A DNA stretch of 62,399 bases from Cloacimonetes bacterium UBA3900 (GCA_002391675.1 DGFM01000042.1:20532-82930), one strand, 5' to 3'; counted from the stretch's first letter, positions 7,444 to 16,707 are shown. Translations and numbers: made by a program. The notes: a model not told the origin generated them from the sequence alone.

Positions 7444-8250
7444 ATGTCAGTAGTTACCATGAAGCAACTACTTGAGGCTGGCGTCCACTTCGGGCACCAG
7501 ACCTACAAATGGAACCCCAAAATGAAGAAGTATATCTTCCTCAAACGCAACGGGATCCACATCATCGACCTCAAACAAACCGTCGATGCAATCAACGAAG
7601 CATACCAATTTGTAAAAGAATTGGCCTCAAGAGGCGAATACATCCTCTTTGTAGGCACCAAAAAGCAAGCCCAAGCCGCCATCAAAGAAGCAGCCGAAAA
7701 AGCCGGCGTTTTCTATGTGAACCAACGCTGGTATGGCGGCATGCTTACCAATATGGCAACCATCCGCCAGAGTATCAAAAAGATGGATTATTACGAAGAA
7801 ATCCTGGCTGATGGCACTATCAACAACTACACCAAGCTGGAACAGCAGAAGCTGAAACGTATGTACGACAAGATCGAGTTTTCCCTGGGTGGAATCCGTG
7901 AAATGGACGCCAAACCCTCGGCAATCTTCGTGGTGGATACCAATTACGAAGACATCGCCGTTCATGAAGCTCGCATCCTGGGCATTCCCATCATCGGGAT
8001 GGTGGATACCAACTGCAATCCAGACGAAGTGGACTATGTGATTCCCTCCAACGATGATGCCACCAGGGCTATCTGCCTGATTTCGGACATCATGGCCAAC
8101 GCCGTATTGGAAGGACGCAACATCGCCACCGAAGGTGCAGCCCAAGCCGAAGCTGAAGGCGAAGAAGAAGATGAAGCCGCCGAAAGCTTTGATGAAGAAG
8201 TCATAGCAGCTGCCGAACAGGCAGAAGTTCCCGTTTTGGAAGCGGAATAA
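7444..8250 (+). CDS. rpsB: 30S ribosomal protein S2, with acidic tail
   Basis: This 268-residue S2 begins with the typical GVHFGHQTYKWNPKMKKYIF and contains RWYGGMLTN and the segment IAVHEARILGIPIIGMVDTN. Residues from about 230 form an acidic tail rich in Glu and Ala (EGEEEDEAAESFDEE) that goes beyond the conserved core. AAGGAG lies just upstream of the ATG. It is followed by tsf, the near-universal rpsB-tsf order. Confidence 0.97.
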   Translation: MSVVTMKQLLEAGVHFGHQTYKWNPKMKKYIFLKRNGIHIIDLKQTVDAINEAYQFVKELASRGEYILFVGTKKQAQAAIKEAAEKAGVFYVNQRWYGGMLTNMATIRQSIKKMDYYEEILADGTINNYTKLEQQKLKRMYDKIEFSLGGIREMDAKPSAIFVVDTNYEDIAVHEARILGIPIIGMVDTNCNPDEVDYVIPSNDDATRAICLISDIMANAVLEGRNIATEGAAQAEAEGEEEDEAAESFDEEVIAAAEQAEVPVLEAE

Positions 8251-8266
8251 CACACGATTTAACCTT

Positions 8267-8300
8267 GGGCGGGCACTTTGCAAAAAAAAGCTGCCCGCCT
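8267..8300 (+). promoter_or_regulatory. Hairpin between rpsB and tsf
   Basis: GGGCGGGCA (8267-8275) pairs with TGCCCGCCT (8292-8300) around a loop containing eight A residues. On the forward strand no T run follows the stem, so it is unlikely to stop transcription fully. It may be an attenuator, an RNA-processing site or a message-stabilising structure between the two genes. Confidence 0.5.
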
Positions 8301-8327
8301 CAAGTACTATAACTTTAAGGAGAAACA

Positions 8328-8924
8328 ATGTCTGAAATAACTGCAAAAATGGTAAAAGAATTGCGTGATCGCACCGGTGTTGGCATGATGGAGTGTCGTA
8401 ACGCTTTGAAAGAAAACAATGGTGACGTCGATGCCGCCATCAAATATCTGCGTGAAAGAGGCATCTCCAAAGCCGAGAGCAGAGCCTCCCGCGCCACCAA
8501 AGAAGGCCTCATCCACTCCTATATCCACTTCAACGGCAAAGTTGGAGTGCTCCTGGAGATCAACTGTGAGACCGACTTCGTGGCCAGAACCGACGAATTT
8601 AAAGCCCTGGCAGAAGAAATCTGCCTGCAAATCGCAGCTACTGATCCTTTGGCAGTTTCTGCTGATGATATAGACCCCGCCATCCTTGAAAGAGAGCGGG
8701 AAATAGCCCACAATAAAGCTGTCCTGGACGGCAAAAAGCCCGAGATAATCGATATGATCGTGGAAGGGCAAATCAAGAAGTATTGCAGCGAGAACTCACT
8801 CTTGGATCAAGAGCTGATCAGCCAGGAAAAGCGCACCGTGAAAGACCTGCTCACCGATGCAATCGCTTCCACAGGCGAGAATATCCAGATTGCCCGTTTT
8901 GCCAGATTTGCTTTGGGTGAATAA
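8328..8924 (+). CDS. tsf: Elongation factor Ts (short form)
   Basis: The protein exchanges GDP for GTP on EF-Tu. Residues 1-40 contain the conserved MVKELRDRTGVGMMECRNAL segment and the UBA-like N-terminal domain. HSYIHFNGKVGVLLEINCET followed by DFVARTDEF is the core domain. At 198 residues it is the short form seen in Thermus-like and cyanobacterial lineages; E. coli EF-Ts has about 280. AAGGAG precedes the ATG. Confidence 0.96.
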   Translation: MSEITAKMVKELRDRTGVGMMECRNALKENNGDVDAAIKYLRERGISKAESRASRATKEGLIHSYIHFNGKVGVLLEINCETDFVARTDEFKALAEEICLQIAATDPLAVSADDIDPAILEREREIAHNKAVLDGKKPEIIDMIVEGQIKKYCSENSLLDQELISQEKRTVKDLLTDAIASTGENIQIARFARFALGE

Positions 8925-8933
8925 ACTGTAATC

Positions 8934-9656
8934 ATGTCAAAACCAGTATATCAACCTCAGAAGGTGCACAGCATCATGCTCAAATTGAGCGGCGAGGTCT
9001 TGGCCGGCAGCAAAGGATTCGGCTTTGACGATGCTGTGGTAGATCAGCTCACAAACGAGATCATCGCCATCAAGCGCCAAGGCTACAGCCTCGGTATCGT
9101 GATCGGCGGAGGCAACATCTTCAGGGGTGGAAAATGGAAAAACCAAAGCTTGGATAGAGTCACTCTGGACAACATCGGCATGCTTGCCACCATCCAGAAT
9201 GCGCTCTATTTAGCTGAAATCCTGAAGAACAAAAACTATTCTTCCTCCGTGTTCAGCGCATTGCAGATGGATAAAGTGGCAAGACTTTACACTCCGAGAG
9301 CGGCCAAACAAGCCCTGGCTGAAGGCCAGATCTGCTTTTTGGCCGGTGGTACGAGTGCGCCTTTCTTCACCACCGATACCGCCGCCGTGCTCCGCGCCAT
9401 AGAGCTCAAGATGGACTTGATGCTCAAAGCCACCAAGGTGGATGGTCTCTACACGGGCGATCCTGCGACGGATAAAAATGCGCAGTTCATCGCTTCTGCA
9501 AGCTATCAAGAATGTATCACGCAAGGCCTCGGTGTGATGGATATGACAGCCTTTTCCCTGGCTCAGGAAAACAAGCTGGCCCTCAAGGTATGCAATATCA
9601 ATATGCTCAAGGAAGCCATCACCGAAGCCGACGTGGGAACCTATATACACCCTTAA
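8934..9656 (+). CDS. pyrH: UMP kinase
   Basis: This 240-residue amino-acid-kinase-fold enzyme phosphorylates UMP to UDP in pyrimidine nucleotide synthesis. The N-terminal MLKLSGEVLAG phosphate-binding segment, GIVIGGGNIFRGG near residue 60, the TDTAAVLRAIELK segment and KVDGLYTGDP are the bacterial PyrH hallmarks. It starts nine bases after tsf and precedes frr, the conserved tsf-pyrH-frr order. Confidence 0.97.
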   Translation: MSKPVYQPQKVHSIMLKLSGEVLAGSKGFGFDDAVVDQLTNEIIAIKRQGYSLGIVIGGGNIFRGGKWKNQSLDRVTLDNIGMLATIQNALYLAEILKNKNYSSSVFSALQMDKVARLYTPRAAKQALAEGQICFLAGGTSAPFFTTDTAAVLRAIELKMDLMLKATKVDGLYTGDPATDKNAQFIASASYQECITQGLGVMDMTAFSLAQENKLALKVCNINMLKEAITEADVGTYIHP

Positions 9657-9679
9657 ATGAGCCAAAAGAGGAATTAAAC

Positions 9680-10234
9680 ATGGAAACTCTGAAAAAAGAA
9701 ACAGGCGAAAAGATGCAAAAAGCCTTTGAAAGCCTGCTGCACCAATACTCAAAGGTGCGCACAGGCAGAGCAAGCGCTTCCATCCTGGACGATATCCATA
9801 TCAACTATTATGGCCAACCTCAAGCTGTCAAACAGCTTGCCAATATCTCTATCCCGGAAGCAAGGCTCATCGTGATCCAACCTTGGGATAAAACCACCCT
9901 GGCAGACATCGAAAAAGCCATCCTGGCGGCAAATCTGGGCGTCACTCCGGAAAACGACGGCAACGTTATCCGCCTGCCGTTCCAGCCACTTACAGAAGAA
10001 AAACGCAAAGAAATCGTGAAGGGCCTCAAAAAGCTCACCGAAGAAGCGAGGATCAATGTAAGAAATATCCGCCGCGAGTCAAACGACCAGGCCAAGAAGA
10101 TGGAAAAGGATTCCGAGATCAGTGAAGACCAACAGCATAAACTGCTCAAAGACCTCCAGGAAATCACCGATGAATGGATCAACAAAATGGATGAAGCCGA
10201 GAAAGCCAAAGAAAAGGAAATCATGGAAGTGTAA
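9680..10234 (+). CDS. frr: Ribosome recycling factor
   Basis: The 184-residue protein, with EF-G, splits post-termination ribosomes. YSKVRTGRASASILDDIHINY and EARLIVIQPWDKTTLADIEKA are diagnostic, and a long coiled C-terminal helix pair follows. The ATG at 9680 is chosen because AGAGGAAT lies just upstream and the family starts here. The longer open frame back to 9512 only overlaps pyrH in another frame. Confidence 0.97.
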   Translation: METLKKETGEKMQKAFESLLHQYSKVRTGRASASILDDIHINYYGQPQAVKQLANISIPEARLIVIQPWDKTTLADIEKAILAANLGVTPENDGNVIRLPFQPLTEEKRKEIVKGLKKLTEEARINVRNIRRESNDQAKKMEKDSEISEDQQHKLLKDLQEITDEWINKMDEAEKAKEKEIMEV

Positions 10235-10261
10235 GGCTAAGCCTATAATCTTAACATATCA

Positions 10262-10288
10262 GGGGTGAACGAGTTTCGCCCCTTTTTT
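10262..10288 (+). terminator. Rho-independent terminator after frr
   Basis: GGGGTGAA pairs with TTCGCCCC (one G-T pair) around a short loop, followed by six T residues at 10283-10288. It closes the translation operon 27 bases after the frr stop codon. Confidence 0.88.
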
Positions 10289-10501
10289 GCGCTTTACGTT
10301 TTCCGGCACAACTGCTGACGAAGCAGCCCCGCTTCCAACCGCCATTTTGGTTTTTGACAAAATGAAGCTTGACTAATTTCGCCATCTATAAAATAATGCA
10401 TCCATACATCCAACTGTATCGCAGCGGGGTGCGCCGTAGGCACTCCGGCAATCCATTTGGCAATTACAGAGGCACTTGGGCTCAAGTACAGGAGGTACAA
10501 G

Positions 10502-11434
10502 ATGAGTAAGCTGAGATTGGCCCTGAGCATTGTCGTGGCTGTTATGTTTTTGATAGCGGCTACAAGTTGTTTTGTTAAAGTAACCGAAATTGAGCAGGGA
10601 TATGAAAGCGGCGGCCCCGTCGACTTTGATGACGGTGGTGAGCCCCCGGTTATCCCCGAGGGTATGGTCTATGTTCCCTGCGGTATCTTCACCATGGGGA
10701 ATACAAGCTTTCAAGGAATGTATAACGAGCAGCCGGCCCATGAGGTTGCCCTCAGCTCCTTTTTCATCGGCAAATACGAGGTCACACAGGCTGAGTATTC
10801 CCAGTATATGCAGGCGGACTCATGTTGGACAAGCGAGTATGGGCTCGGAGACAATTATCCCGCCTATAATGTCTCCTGGTACGATGCCATTAAATACTGC
10901 AACCTGCGCAGCCTGGCAGAGGGGCTTACGCCCTGTTATAAAATATTCGGCGGCACCGATCCCGCCAACTGGGGGTCACCCAATAGTACCTGGAACGGTG
11001 TGACTTGCGATTGGAACGCCAACGGCTACAGATTGCCCACTGAGGCGGAATGGGAATACGCTGCCCGCGGCGCAACTGACGAGCCGAATTATTTGTGCAG
11101 TGGCTCGGATGATGCCGATTCCGTAGCCTGGTATCACTACAATTCAGAAGGCACCAGCCATCCCGTGGGAACCAAAGCTCCAAACGGCATCGGCACCTAC
11201 GACATGAGCGGCAATATCATGGAATGGTGCTGGGATTGGTATTTCCGCTATATCGAAAGGAATGAACCACTGCAAAACCCCATCGGCCCCAAAACTGGTA
11301 CGAGTCGTTTGCTGCGTGGTGGTTGCTGGAGCTATTCTGCAGCCGGCTGCAGCGTATCTTCCCGTATTAAAAGCGGCCCATCTGGCAGCGGATACAACTA
11401 CATCGGCTTCCGCGTCTGCAGGTCGATAAGATGA
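10502..11434 (+). CDS. FGE-sulfatase-fold (SUMF1-type) lipoprotein
   Basis: The 310-residue protein begins with a lipoprotein signal, a hydrophobic run ending LIAATSC, so Cys21 is the likely lipidated residue. After a short linker the FGE-sulfatase domain covers most of the chain: YVPCGIFTMGN, FFIGKYEVTQAEY, NVSWYDAIKYCN, RLPTEAEWEYAARG, YDMSGNIMEWCWDW and a C-terminal GFRVCRS. These domains are frequent in exported proteins of unknown role. In the region where true formylglycine enzymes carry two catalytic Cys, only the second appears present (RGGCWSYSAAGC), so formylglycine activity is doubtful. The ATG at 10502 is chosen over one at 10457 because AGGAGG precedes it and the signal peptide starts there. 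Confidence 0.88.
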   Translation: MSKLRLALSIVVAVMFLIAATSCFVKVTEIEQGYESGGPVDFDDGGEPPVIPEGMVYVPCGIFTMGNTSFQGMYNEQPAHEVALSSFFIGKYEVTQAEYSQYMQADSCWTSEYGLGDNYPAYNVSWYDAIKYCNLRSLAEGLTPCYKIFGGTDPANWGSPNSTWNGVTCDWNANGYRLPTEAEWEYAARGATDEPNYLCSGSDDADSVAWYHYNSEGTSHPVGTKAPNGIGTYDMSGNIMEWCWDWYFRYIERNEPLQNPIGPKTGTSRLLRGGCWSYSAAGCSVSSRIKSGPSGSGYNYIGFRVCRSIR

Positions 11435-11440
11435 ATTGAT

Positions 11441-11522
11441 TGTACGGGCGGTCGCCGAAGCGCTGCATTACGGTCGCTTCGGCGAGCGCCCGTACTGGGT
11501 CGCTATACAGACCGCCCGTACA
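11441..11522. repeat. 82-bp palindromic element with 13-bp terminal inverted repeats
   Basis: TGTACGGGCGGTC (11441-11453) is exactly inverted as GACCGCCCGTACA (11510-11522). Inside, GTACGGGCG plus TCGCCGAAGCG pairs with CGCTTCGGCGA plus CGCCCGTAC (11442-11495) with one mismatch, giving a very strong cruciform or RNA hairpin. It lies seven bases after a stop codon. A related CGCCCGTACA end occurs at 58364-58373. Confidence 0.7.
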
Positions 11523-11540
11523 AAGGTGCCGATATAAAGT

Positions 11541-11594
11541 GCGGCGGTGCGGCTAACGCCGGTACCTTCGGTGCGCAGCGAGCGCCGGCTACAG
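11541..11594 (-). repeat. Extragenic GC-rich repeat, family 1
   Basis: On the reverse strand it runs from GTAGCCGGCGCTCGCTGCGC through an ACCGAAGGTACCGGCG core to GCCGCACCGCCGC. It is the most complete copy and matches 20594-20646 and 58070-58120 with few changes. It sits just downstream of both converging genes. Confidence 0.7.
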
Positions 11595-11601
11595 ACCGAT
11601 C

Positions 11602-11997
11602 CTACATCCCCCTCTCCAATATCTCCATCGCCTCCGGCGGCAGTCGCTTCGCCTTCCCTTCGCTGGCAAAGACGGCATCCATCTCAGCGGTAAAGCAGAG
11701 GTCGCCGTTGCTGTTGTAGACTTCTTGTCTCCATCTTGATCTGAGTCTGCTCAGGGAGGTGGTGTAGGTCTTTACCTCCACGATATCCTCAAGATCGATG
11801 CCTTTGAGATACTTCAGCTCAAATCCTACGATAAAGATTTGCAGGTTCATCTCGCGCAATTTGCTGATGGAGAGCCCCATTTCGATCAAGGCCTCAGCGC
11901 GGGCGGCTTCCAGCAGATTGAGGTAAGAGGCGTTGTTCATATGGCCATAAACGTCACATTCAAAGCCATAGATGCGCTTTTTATAAGAGTAGGTCAT
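11602..11997 (-). CDS. Acyl-CoA thioesterase, hot-dog fold (YbgC/FadM-like)
   Basis: The 131-residue protein has the 4-hydroxybenzoyl-CoA thioesterase signature CDVYGHMNNASYLNLLEAAR, in which the Asp is the usual catalytic residue. The rest fits the hot-dog fold, including the strand VEVKTYTTSLSRLRSRWRQE. It probably hydrolyses acyl-CoA or acyl-ACP thioesters. The start at 11997 is chosen because GGGAGA lies upstream of that ATG; a start at 12048 would add 17 residues that do not look like the family. Substrate is unknown. Confidence 0.85.
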   Translation of the reverse strand: MTYSYKKRIYGFECDVYGHMNNASYLNLLEAARAEALIEMGLSISKLREMNLQIFIVGFELKYLKGIDLEDIVEVKTYTTSLSRLRSRWRQEVYNSNGDLCFTAEMDAVFASEGKAKRLPPEAMEILERGM

Positions 11998-12097
11998 AAT
12001 TGTCTCCCGGGGCATAATCTCAAATTTGTGCTTGACCGATAAGGCCATCGCAATTCTTATGCCTCAAACGATTATTATAAGATAAGGATTTTCTCCC

Positions 12098-14647
12098 ATG
12101 AACCGCAAATCTGTCAAGCCCAAATACCAAAGAAAGACGCAAGTCCAAGCAGATAATAAGCTTGGAGCGCTGGCCGGCAACGCCAACTTTCAGAAACACC
12201 TGAGCTGGATTCTGGTGGCAGTGCTGTTTTTGCTGCTGGCTTTGCTCTATTTTCCCATTGCTTTTGGCAAACAGACTCCCATCGCCACAGACATCACACA
12301 GTGGCAGGGAGCCGCTCAAAGCATCATCGAATACAATAAAACGCACTCGGATCGCGCTCTCTGGACTCAGAGTATGTTCAGCGGTATGCCCGCTTACATG
12401 ATCAGTTTCCCAAACCGCATTCCCTTTTTGGAAAGCATAATCAACTTCCTGGGCCGCATCATGAACTGGCGCATCTTCCTGCTCTTCTTGGGAGGCTTGG
12501 GCGTATTTCTGTTGCTGCGTCAGTGGAAGCTCGACCCCTACATTTGCTTCATCGGCGCCATCGCCTTCGTCTTTTCCTGCCATTGGGTAGGGCTTTTGGA
12601 GATCGGCCACAACACCAAATTCAGGGCCATGATGTACGTGCCCTGGGTGCTCTGGGCGCTGTTTTACCTGAGGAAGAAACCGGGGCTCCTGGGACTGGGA
12701 CTTTTGGCCTCAACGCTTATCGTGCAACTAAGGGAAAACCACCCGCAGATCACCTATTACCTCTACCTCTTCATCGGTATGTACTGGATTTGGGAGCTGA
12801 TCCAAAGCATTGTTAAAAAAGAGCATAAAGACTTCTGGCTCTTCACGCTCTTCACCGTGCTTGCCTTTGGACTCACCGCTTTAGCCGTGATGAATCCCTA
12901 TCTTTCCACGATGGAATACAGCCATTACACCATGCGTGGTGGCTCGAGCGGACTGGACACCGCCTATGCTCAGGGTTGGAGCTTCCATCCGCTAGAAATC
13001 CTGGGCTTCATCGTTCCCGATTTCTTTGGCGGCATCAACCAAAACTACTGGGGCTTCATGCCTTTCACGCAGGTTTACAATTACTTTGGCATCGTGGTCT
13101 TAGCCCTTGGCATCCTTGCACTTACCACGCCCAAAAACCGCAAAACCGCCATCTTCCTCTGGATCACTTCCGCCATCTTCACCATCATGTCTTTTGGCAG
13201 CTTTGCGCCCGCTATTTCCGATCTCTTGCTCAAATATCTGCCCTTCTTCAATAAGTTCAGGGTGCCCTCCATGATCTTGGTGATGGTGCAGCTCAACGCC
13301 GTTTTACTGGCCGCACTGGGCCTGGATACGCTTTTGGACAAGGTCGGCGACGCCAAATACGGCAAGCTGCTGCTGAGGCTGTTCTGGATTTCGGGTGCGA
13401 TCTTTATCTTATGGCTGTCATTGGCCAAGACAGTCTTCGGCGGCCTGTCCTTCACCGCTGAGCGGGAACTTGCCCAGCTGGCGCAGCACGGTCTCACCGA
13501 ACTGCCCTCTCATATGCGTCTGGAAAGGCTTGATCTGCTCTACAAGAGCGGCATCCTCAGCTTCCTCTTTTTGACCGTGAGCCTGGGACTGGCCTACCTG
13601 CACAATATCAAAAAGCTGCCCAAAGTGGCCTTCATGCTCCTGATTGCGGTTATTATCTTCATAGACTTGTGGGTCTATACCGGCAAGCATCTGAAGGATT
13701 TGTCTCCCGAGCAGGACTACCACGACAAGTTTGCCGCTCAGGATTATGACGATTATCTAAAAAGTGACAAAAGCAACTACCGCGTCTATCCCATTTCGCA
13801 AAACGCTTTTACGGATGGCAGGCTGCCCAAACCCACCGGCGAGTATGCCTATCATCATCAGATCATAACAGGCTATTCAGCCGCCAAATTGCAGCGCTAT
13901 GAAAACATCATGAAGCTCATCGACGGCGACGCAGCTACGCAAAGGCCGGGCCAGTGGCTCAGATATCTGATCAACCTCAGCCAATCCGCGCAGACGGGCG
14001 AGCTCAAGGAAACACCCATGCCCGTGCTCAATATGCTCAATGCCAAATACTTCCTGATCCCGGATCAGCTGCCGGCAGACGAGGTTTTGACCCATGTGAA
14101 GCCCGTATTTTCCTCAGAGACAGGCATCACCGTCTATGAAAACACGCAAGTGCTGCCCCGCGCCTGGTTTGTGGATAAGGCTATCCACATTGCCGACGCA
14201 GATTCCACGCTCAGCCTGATGGGCCGTGAGGACTTTGATCCTGCGCACATAGCCTATGTGGAGGAGCCGATCACAGGTATCGCAGCGCCGGATTCTGCCT
14301 GGGTAAAGGAAACCAAGAGCGAGATGCACACCTTGGAATATGAGCTTTACACGGATAAGGATGCCCTGATGGTGAGCAGCGAAGTCTATTATCCCGCCGG
14401 CTGGAAGGCCTATTTGGACGGCAAGGAAATCCCTGTTTATGTGGCCAACCACGCCCTGCGCTCCTTCAAGATCCCGGCAGGAAGTCACAAGCTGGAGCTC
14501 ACCTTCAAGCCTGCCAGCTATTCCCGCAGCGTCAAACTCAGCCTGGTCGGTATTTTGGGCACGACCCTGATCCTCATCGCAGGTATAGTCCTTCAGCTTT
14601 CCAAAAAGCGTAAGGGCCCGGAAGAGCAGGTGATACCCAGCCAATAA
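12098..14647 (+). CDS. YfhO-family large membrane protein
   Basis: This 849-residue protein has a first membrane helix near residues 34-55, many more up to about residue 540, then a soluble region and a last helix near 825-845. The order, with PIATDITQWQGAA and MPAYMISFPNRIP after the first helix and GGINQNYWGFMPF further on, is that of the YfhO superfamily, related to GT-C type glycosyltransferases. YfhO is linked to lipoteichoic-acid glycosylation in Firmicutes; here the role is more likely in surface glycan or lipid modification. It stands alone between a convergently oriented gene and a MORN-like gene. Confidence 0.82.
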   Translation: MNRKSVKPKYQRKTQVQADNKLGALAGNANFQKHLSWILVAVLFLLLALLYFPIAFGKQTPIATDITQWQGAAQSIIEYNKTHSDRALWTQSMFSGMPAYMISFPNRIPFLESIINFLGRIMNWRIFLLFLGGLGVFLLLRQWKLDPYICFIGAIAFVFSCHWVGLLEIGHNTKFRAMMYVPWVLWALFYLRKKPGLLGLGLLASTLIVQLRENHPQITYYLYLFIGMYWIWELIQSIVKKEHKDFWLFTLFTVLAFGLTALAVMNPYLSTMEYSHYTMRGGSSGLDTAYAQGWSFHPLEILGFIVPDFFGGINQNYWGFMPFTQVYNYFGIVVLALGILALTTPKNRKTAIFLWITSAIFTIMSFGSFAPAISDLLLKYLPFFNKFRVPSMILVMVQLNAVLLAALGLDTLLDKVGDAKYGKLLLRLFWISGAIFILWLSLAKTVFGGLSFTAERELAQLAQHGLTELPSHMRLERLDLLYKSGILSFLFLTVSLGLAYLHNIKKLPKVAFMLLIAVIIFIDLWVYTGKHLKDLSPEQDYHDKFAAQDYDDYLKSDKSNYRVYPISQNAFTDGRLPKPTGEYAYHHQIITGYSAAKLQRYENIMKLIDGDAATQRPGQWLRYLINLSQSAQTGELKETPMPVLNMLNAKYFLIPDQLPADEVLTHVKPVFSSETGITVYENTQVLPRAWFVDKAIHIADADSTLSLMGREDFDPAHIAYVEEPITGIAAPDSAWVKETKSEMHTLEYELYTDKDALMVSSEVYYPAGWKAYLDGKEIPVYVANHALRSFKIPAGSHKLELTFKPASYSRSVKLSLVGILGTTLILIAGIVLQLSKKRKGPEEQVIPSQ

Positions 14648-14768
14648 AACCATAAGGATGACGCAATTCCTTAGGCAGAAGTGATCAACGATGAAAATAA
14701 AGATTGACGATATAGGGGCGTGTGTAAAAATGTGTCCCACACGCTTGGGTGTTTTGCTTCGCCCTCAA

Positions 14769-15269
14769 ATGACGGGTTCAGAGCGCATTCTTGGGCTGAA
14801 GCACGTTTTGGTTTTCATTTTCATTGCCACGCTGAGCCTTTCTTATTTGGCAGCTCAGAGCCTTTCCGATGAGTATTTATCCCTCAAAAGTTATCAACTT
14901 CCAGCATGCGCTGTATCCATCAAACAACTGCAGCTTGCTGATAGTCTCTACACGCTTGAGGGGCAGGTCTTTAGCGGAGTGGCTTATGAGTGCTACAAAG
15001 GCAAAGAGCTCAAAAGCGTTATCCACCTCTATCAAGGCCGCTTACATGGGCCCAAGTATATGTGGTATCAAGGAAATAAGCCGGCAATGAATGTAAACTA
15101 CCATCTGGGCCGCCTGCGTGGACGCCTGACAGGCTGGTATGCAAACGGCCAGATACTCTATGACATGATGATAGGCAAAGCATCAAGCGTGAATATGCTT
15201 GAGGCTGAAGCCGATCATCCCGATGATGACTATTATGACACCGAACAGGAAGGTACAGATAATGACTAA
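14769..15269 (+). CDS. Exported MORN-repeat-like protein
   Basis: A signal-like hydrophobic run (HVLVFIFIATLSLSYLAAQ) is followed by a domain with two or three MORN-type units, for example GRLHGPKYMWYQGNKPAMN and GRLRGRLTGWYANGQILYD. These resemble YwqK-type MORN_2 repeats. The tail is acidic (DHPDDDYYDTEQEG). An ATG at 14691 is also open, but a GCGTGTG / CACACGC hairpin lies between (14718-14744) and the shorter form gives a better signal peptide, so 14769 is preferred. Neither start has a clear ribosome site. Its stop overlaps the panB start by eight bases. Function unknown. Confidence 0.6.
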   Translation: MTGSERILGLKHVLVFIFIATLSLSYLAAQSLSDEYLSLKSYQLPACAVSIKQLQLADSLYTLEGQVFSGVAYECYKGKELKSVIHLYQGRLHGPKYMWYQGNKPAMNVNYHLGRLRGRLTGWYANGQILYDMMIGKASSVNMLEAEADHPDDDYYDTEQEGTDND

Positions 15270-16065
15270 AACCGTGACAGACTTTCAGAAGATGAAGGAT
15301 CAAGGCGAGAAGATCGTGATGGTTACAGCTTACGATTATGCCATGGGCAAGGCTGTGGCTCAGAGCGCGGTCGATCTCATTTTGATAGGCGATAGCGTCG
15401 GCATGGCGGTGCTGGGCTATGAAACCACTCTTGACGTGGATGTGGAGCAGATGATACACCATTCTATGGCCACACGCCGGGGCGCTCCGGACACCTTTAT
15501 CGTTTGTGATATGCCTTTTATGAGCTATCACAATCCTGAAGTAGCCAAGGAGAATGCGGCAGACCTGATCGTGCTGGGCAAAGCCAACGCCGTGAAGCTG
15601 GAAGGTGGCACACCCTCGCGCATTGCAGCCATTGAGGCCATCGTGGATTGTGAGATCCCCGTTTGCGGGCACATAGGTCTCACGCCTCAGAGTGTACACC
15701 GTTTCGGCGGTTACAAGGTTCAGGGCAAGAGCTCTGATGCGCATACCGAGCTGATCCGTCAGGCCTTGGCCATCCAGGAAGCCGGTGCCTTCATGTTGGT
15801 ATTGGAAGGCATCCCCGAGCTGCTGGGCAAAGAGATCAGCGAGCAACTCCGCATCCCCACCATCGGCATCGGCGCAGGGCGCTACACGGATGGTCAGGTG
15901 CTGGTCTTGCAAGATATGCTGGGCTTCACCGCCAAACCCGCCAAATTTGTGAAAGTTTATGCAGAGCTGGAAAAGCTGAGCATCGAGGCTTTGGACGCCT
16001 ATGCCTCTGAAGTCAAAGACGGCAGCTTCCCCGCTGAGAAAAATACATACTACCCAATTAAATAA
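15262..16065 (+). CDS. panB: 3-methyl-2-oxobutanoate hydroxymethyltransferase
   Basis: The 267-residue enzyme makes ketopantoate, the first committed step of pantothenate and coenzyme A synthesis, using methylenetetrahydrofolate. MVTAYDYAMGKAVAQSAVDL, LIGDSVGMAVLGYETTLDV, a central GHIGLTPQSVHRFGGYKVQG and PTIGIGAGRYTDGQVLV are hallmark segments. The ATG at 15262 is preferred because AGGAAGG lies upstream and the family starts here. It overlaps the preceding gene by eight bases. No other pan gene is in the window. Confidence 0.96.
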   Translation: MTKTVTDFQKMKDQGEKIVMVTAYDYAMGKAVAQSAVDLILIGDSVGMAVLGYETTLDVDVEQMIHHSMATRRGAPDTFIVCDMPFMSYHNPEVAKENAADLIVLGKANAVKLEGGTPSRIAAIEAIVDCEIPVCGHIGLTPQSVHRFGGYKVQGKSSDAHTELIRQALAIQEAGAFMLVLEGIPELLGKEISEQLRIPTIGIGAGRYTDGQVLVLQDMLGFTAKPAKFVKVYAELEKLSIEALDAYASEVKDGSFPAEKNTYYPIK

Positions 16066-16077
16066 GGAATTACAAAC

Positions 16078-16707
16078 ATGAGAAAAGATTATATACGCAG
16101 CGAAGACATGACCCCGGACGAGAAATTCAACGCCGTGGCCAACCTCAGTCAGAAACTCGAGGACAACTTTATCACCCTGGGCGAGCTCCTTTCGGATATC
16201 AAGCGGGGCAAGCTCTTTATCTTCAAGGGCTATGAAAGCTTCAAAGACTTTATCGAATCTGAATACAAGCTCAGCGGCACCCTGGGCGGCAAGCTGGTGC
16301 AGACCTTTGACCTCTTTATCGACGAGATGGATGTGGACGAAGGCACGCTCAAAGACATCGGCTTTGACAGGCTTCAACTCATCCGTCCGCTGGTAAAAAA
16401 AGCGGATTGGACAGAGCGCGACGCCTGGGTGGACCTGGCTGCCGAGATGCCCATGAAAGACCTGCGGGCGCACATCAAAGAGTATAAGGAACAAAGCAAA
16501 GAAGACGAAAAAGACCTCAAGAAGGTCTTTGTAGACCAATATATGGAGAAGATGTTAGCATGGTTCAATTGTTCGCGTACAGACCTTAATTTTAAACTCG
16601 CACTCTATTTTCAGGACGCCGATGAGGAATCGGTGAAGAAGATCGTCAAAGAAAGACAGCGTGCTTTCGAGACGGAACTACAAACCAACAATGAGGATAC
16701 GCCATGA
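16078..16707 (+). CDS. Unknown protein translationally coupled to porX
   Basis: I do not recognise this 209-residue soluble protein. Residues 1-70 are helical and include a YESFKDFIESEYKLSGTLGG segment resembling the helix-turn-helix-like region of some phage and plasmid regulators. Residues 95-150 are charged, with KDLRAHIKEYKEQSKEDEKD likely coiled. No signal peptide or membrane segment is visible. Its stop codon overlaps the porX start by four bases (ATGA), so the two proteins are probably made together and may act together. A DNA-binding or partner-protein role is only a guess. Confidence 0.75.
   Translation: MRKDYIRSEDMTPDEKFNAVANLSQKLEDNFITLGELLSDIKRGKLFIFKGYESFKDFIESEYKLSGTLGGKLVQTFDLFIDEMDVDEGTLKDIGFDRLQLIRPLVKKADWTERDAWVDLAAEMPMKDLRAHIKEYKEQSKEDEKDLKKVFVDQYMEKMLAWFNCSRTDLNFKLALYFQDADEESVKKIVKERQRAFETELQTNNEDTP

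Noticed and set aside
15019..16539. Reverse frame of 506 codons over panB
   Set aside because: It is the mirror of three forward genes with strong family matches; His/Leu-rich composition is typical of antisense frames.
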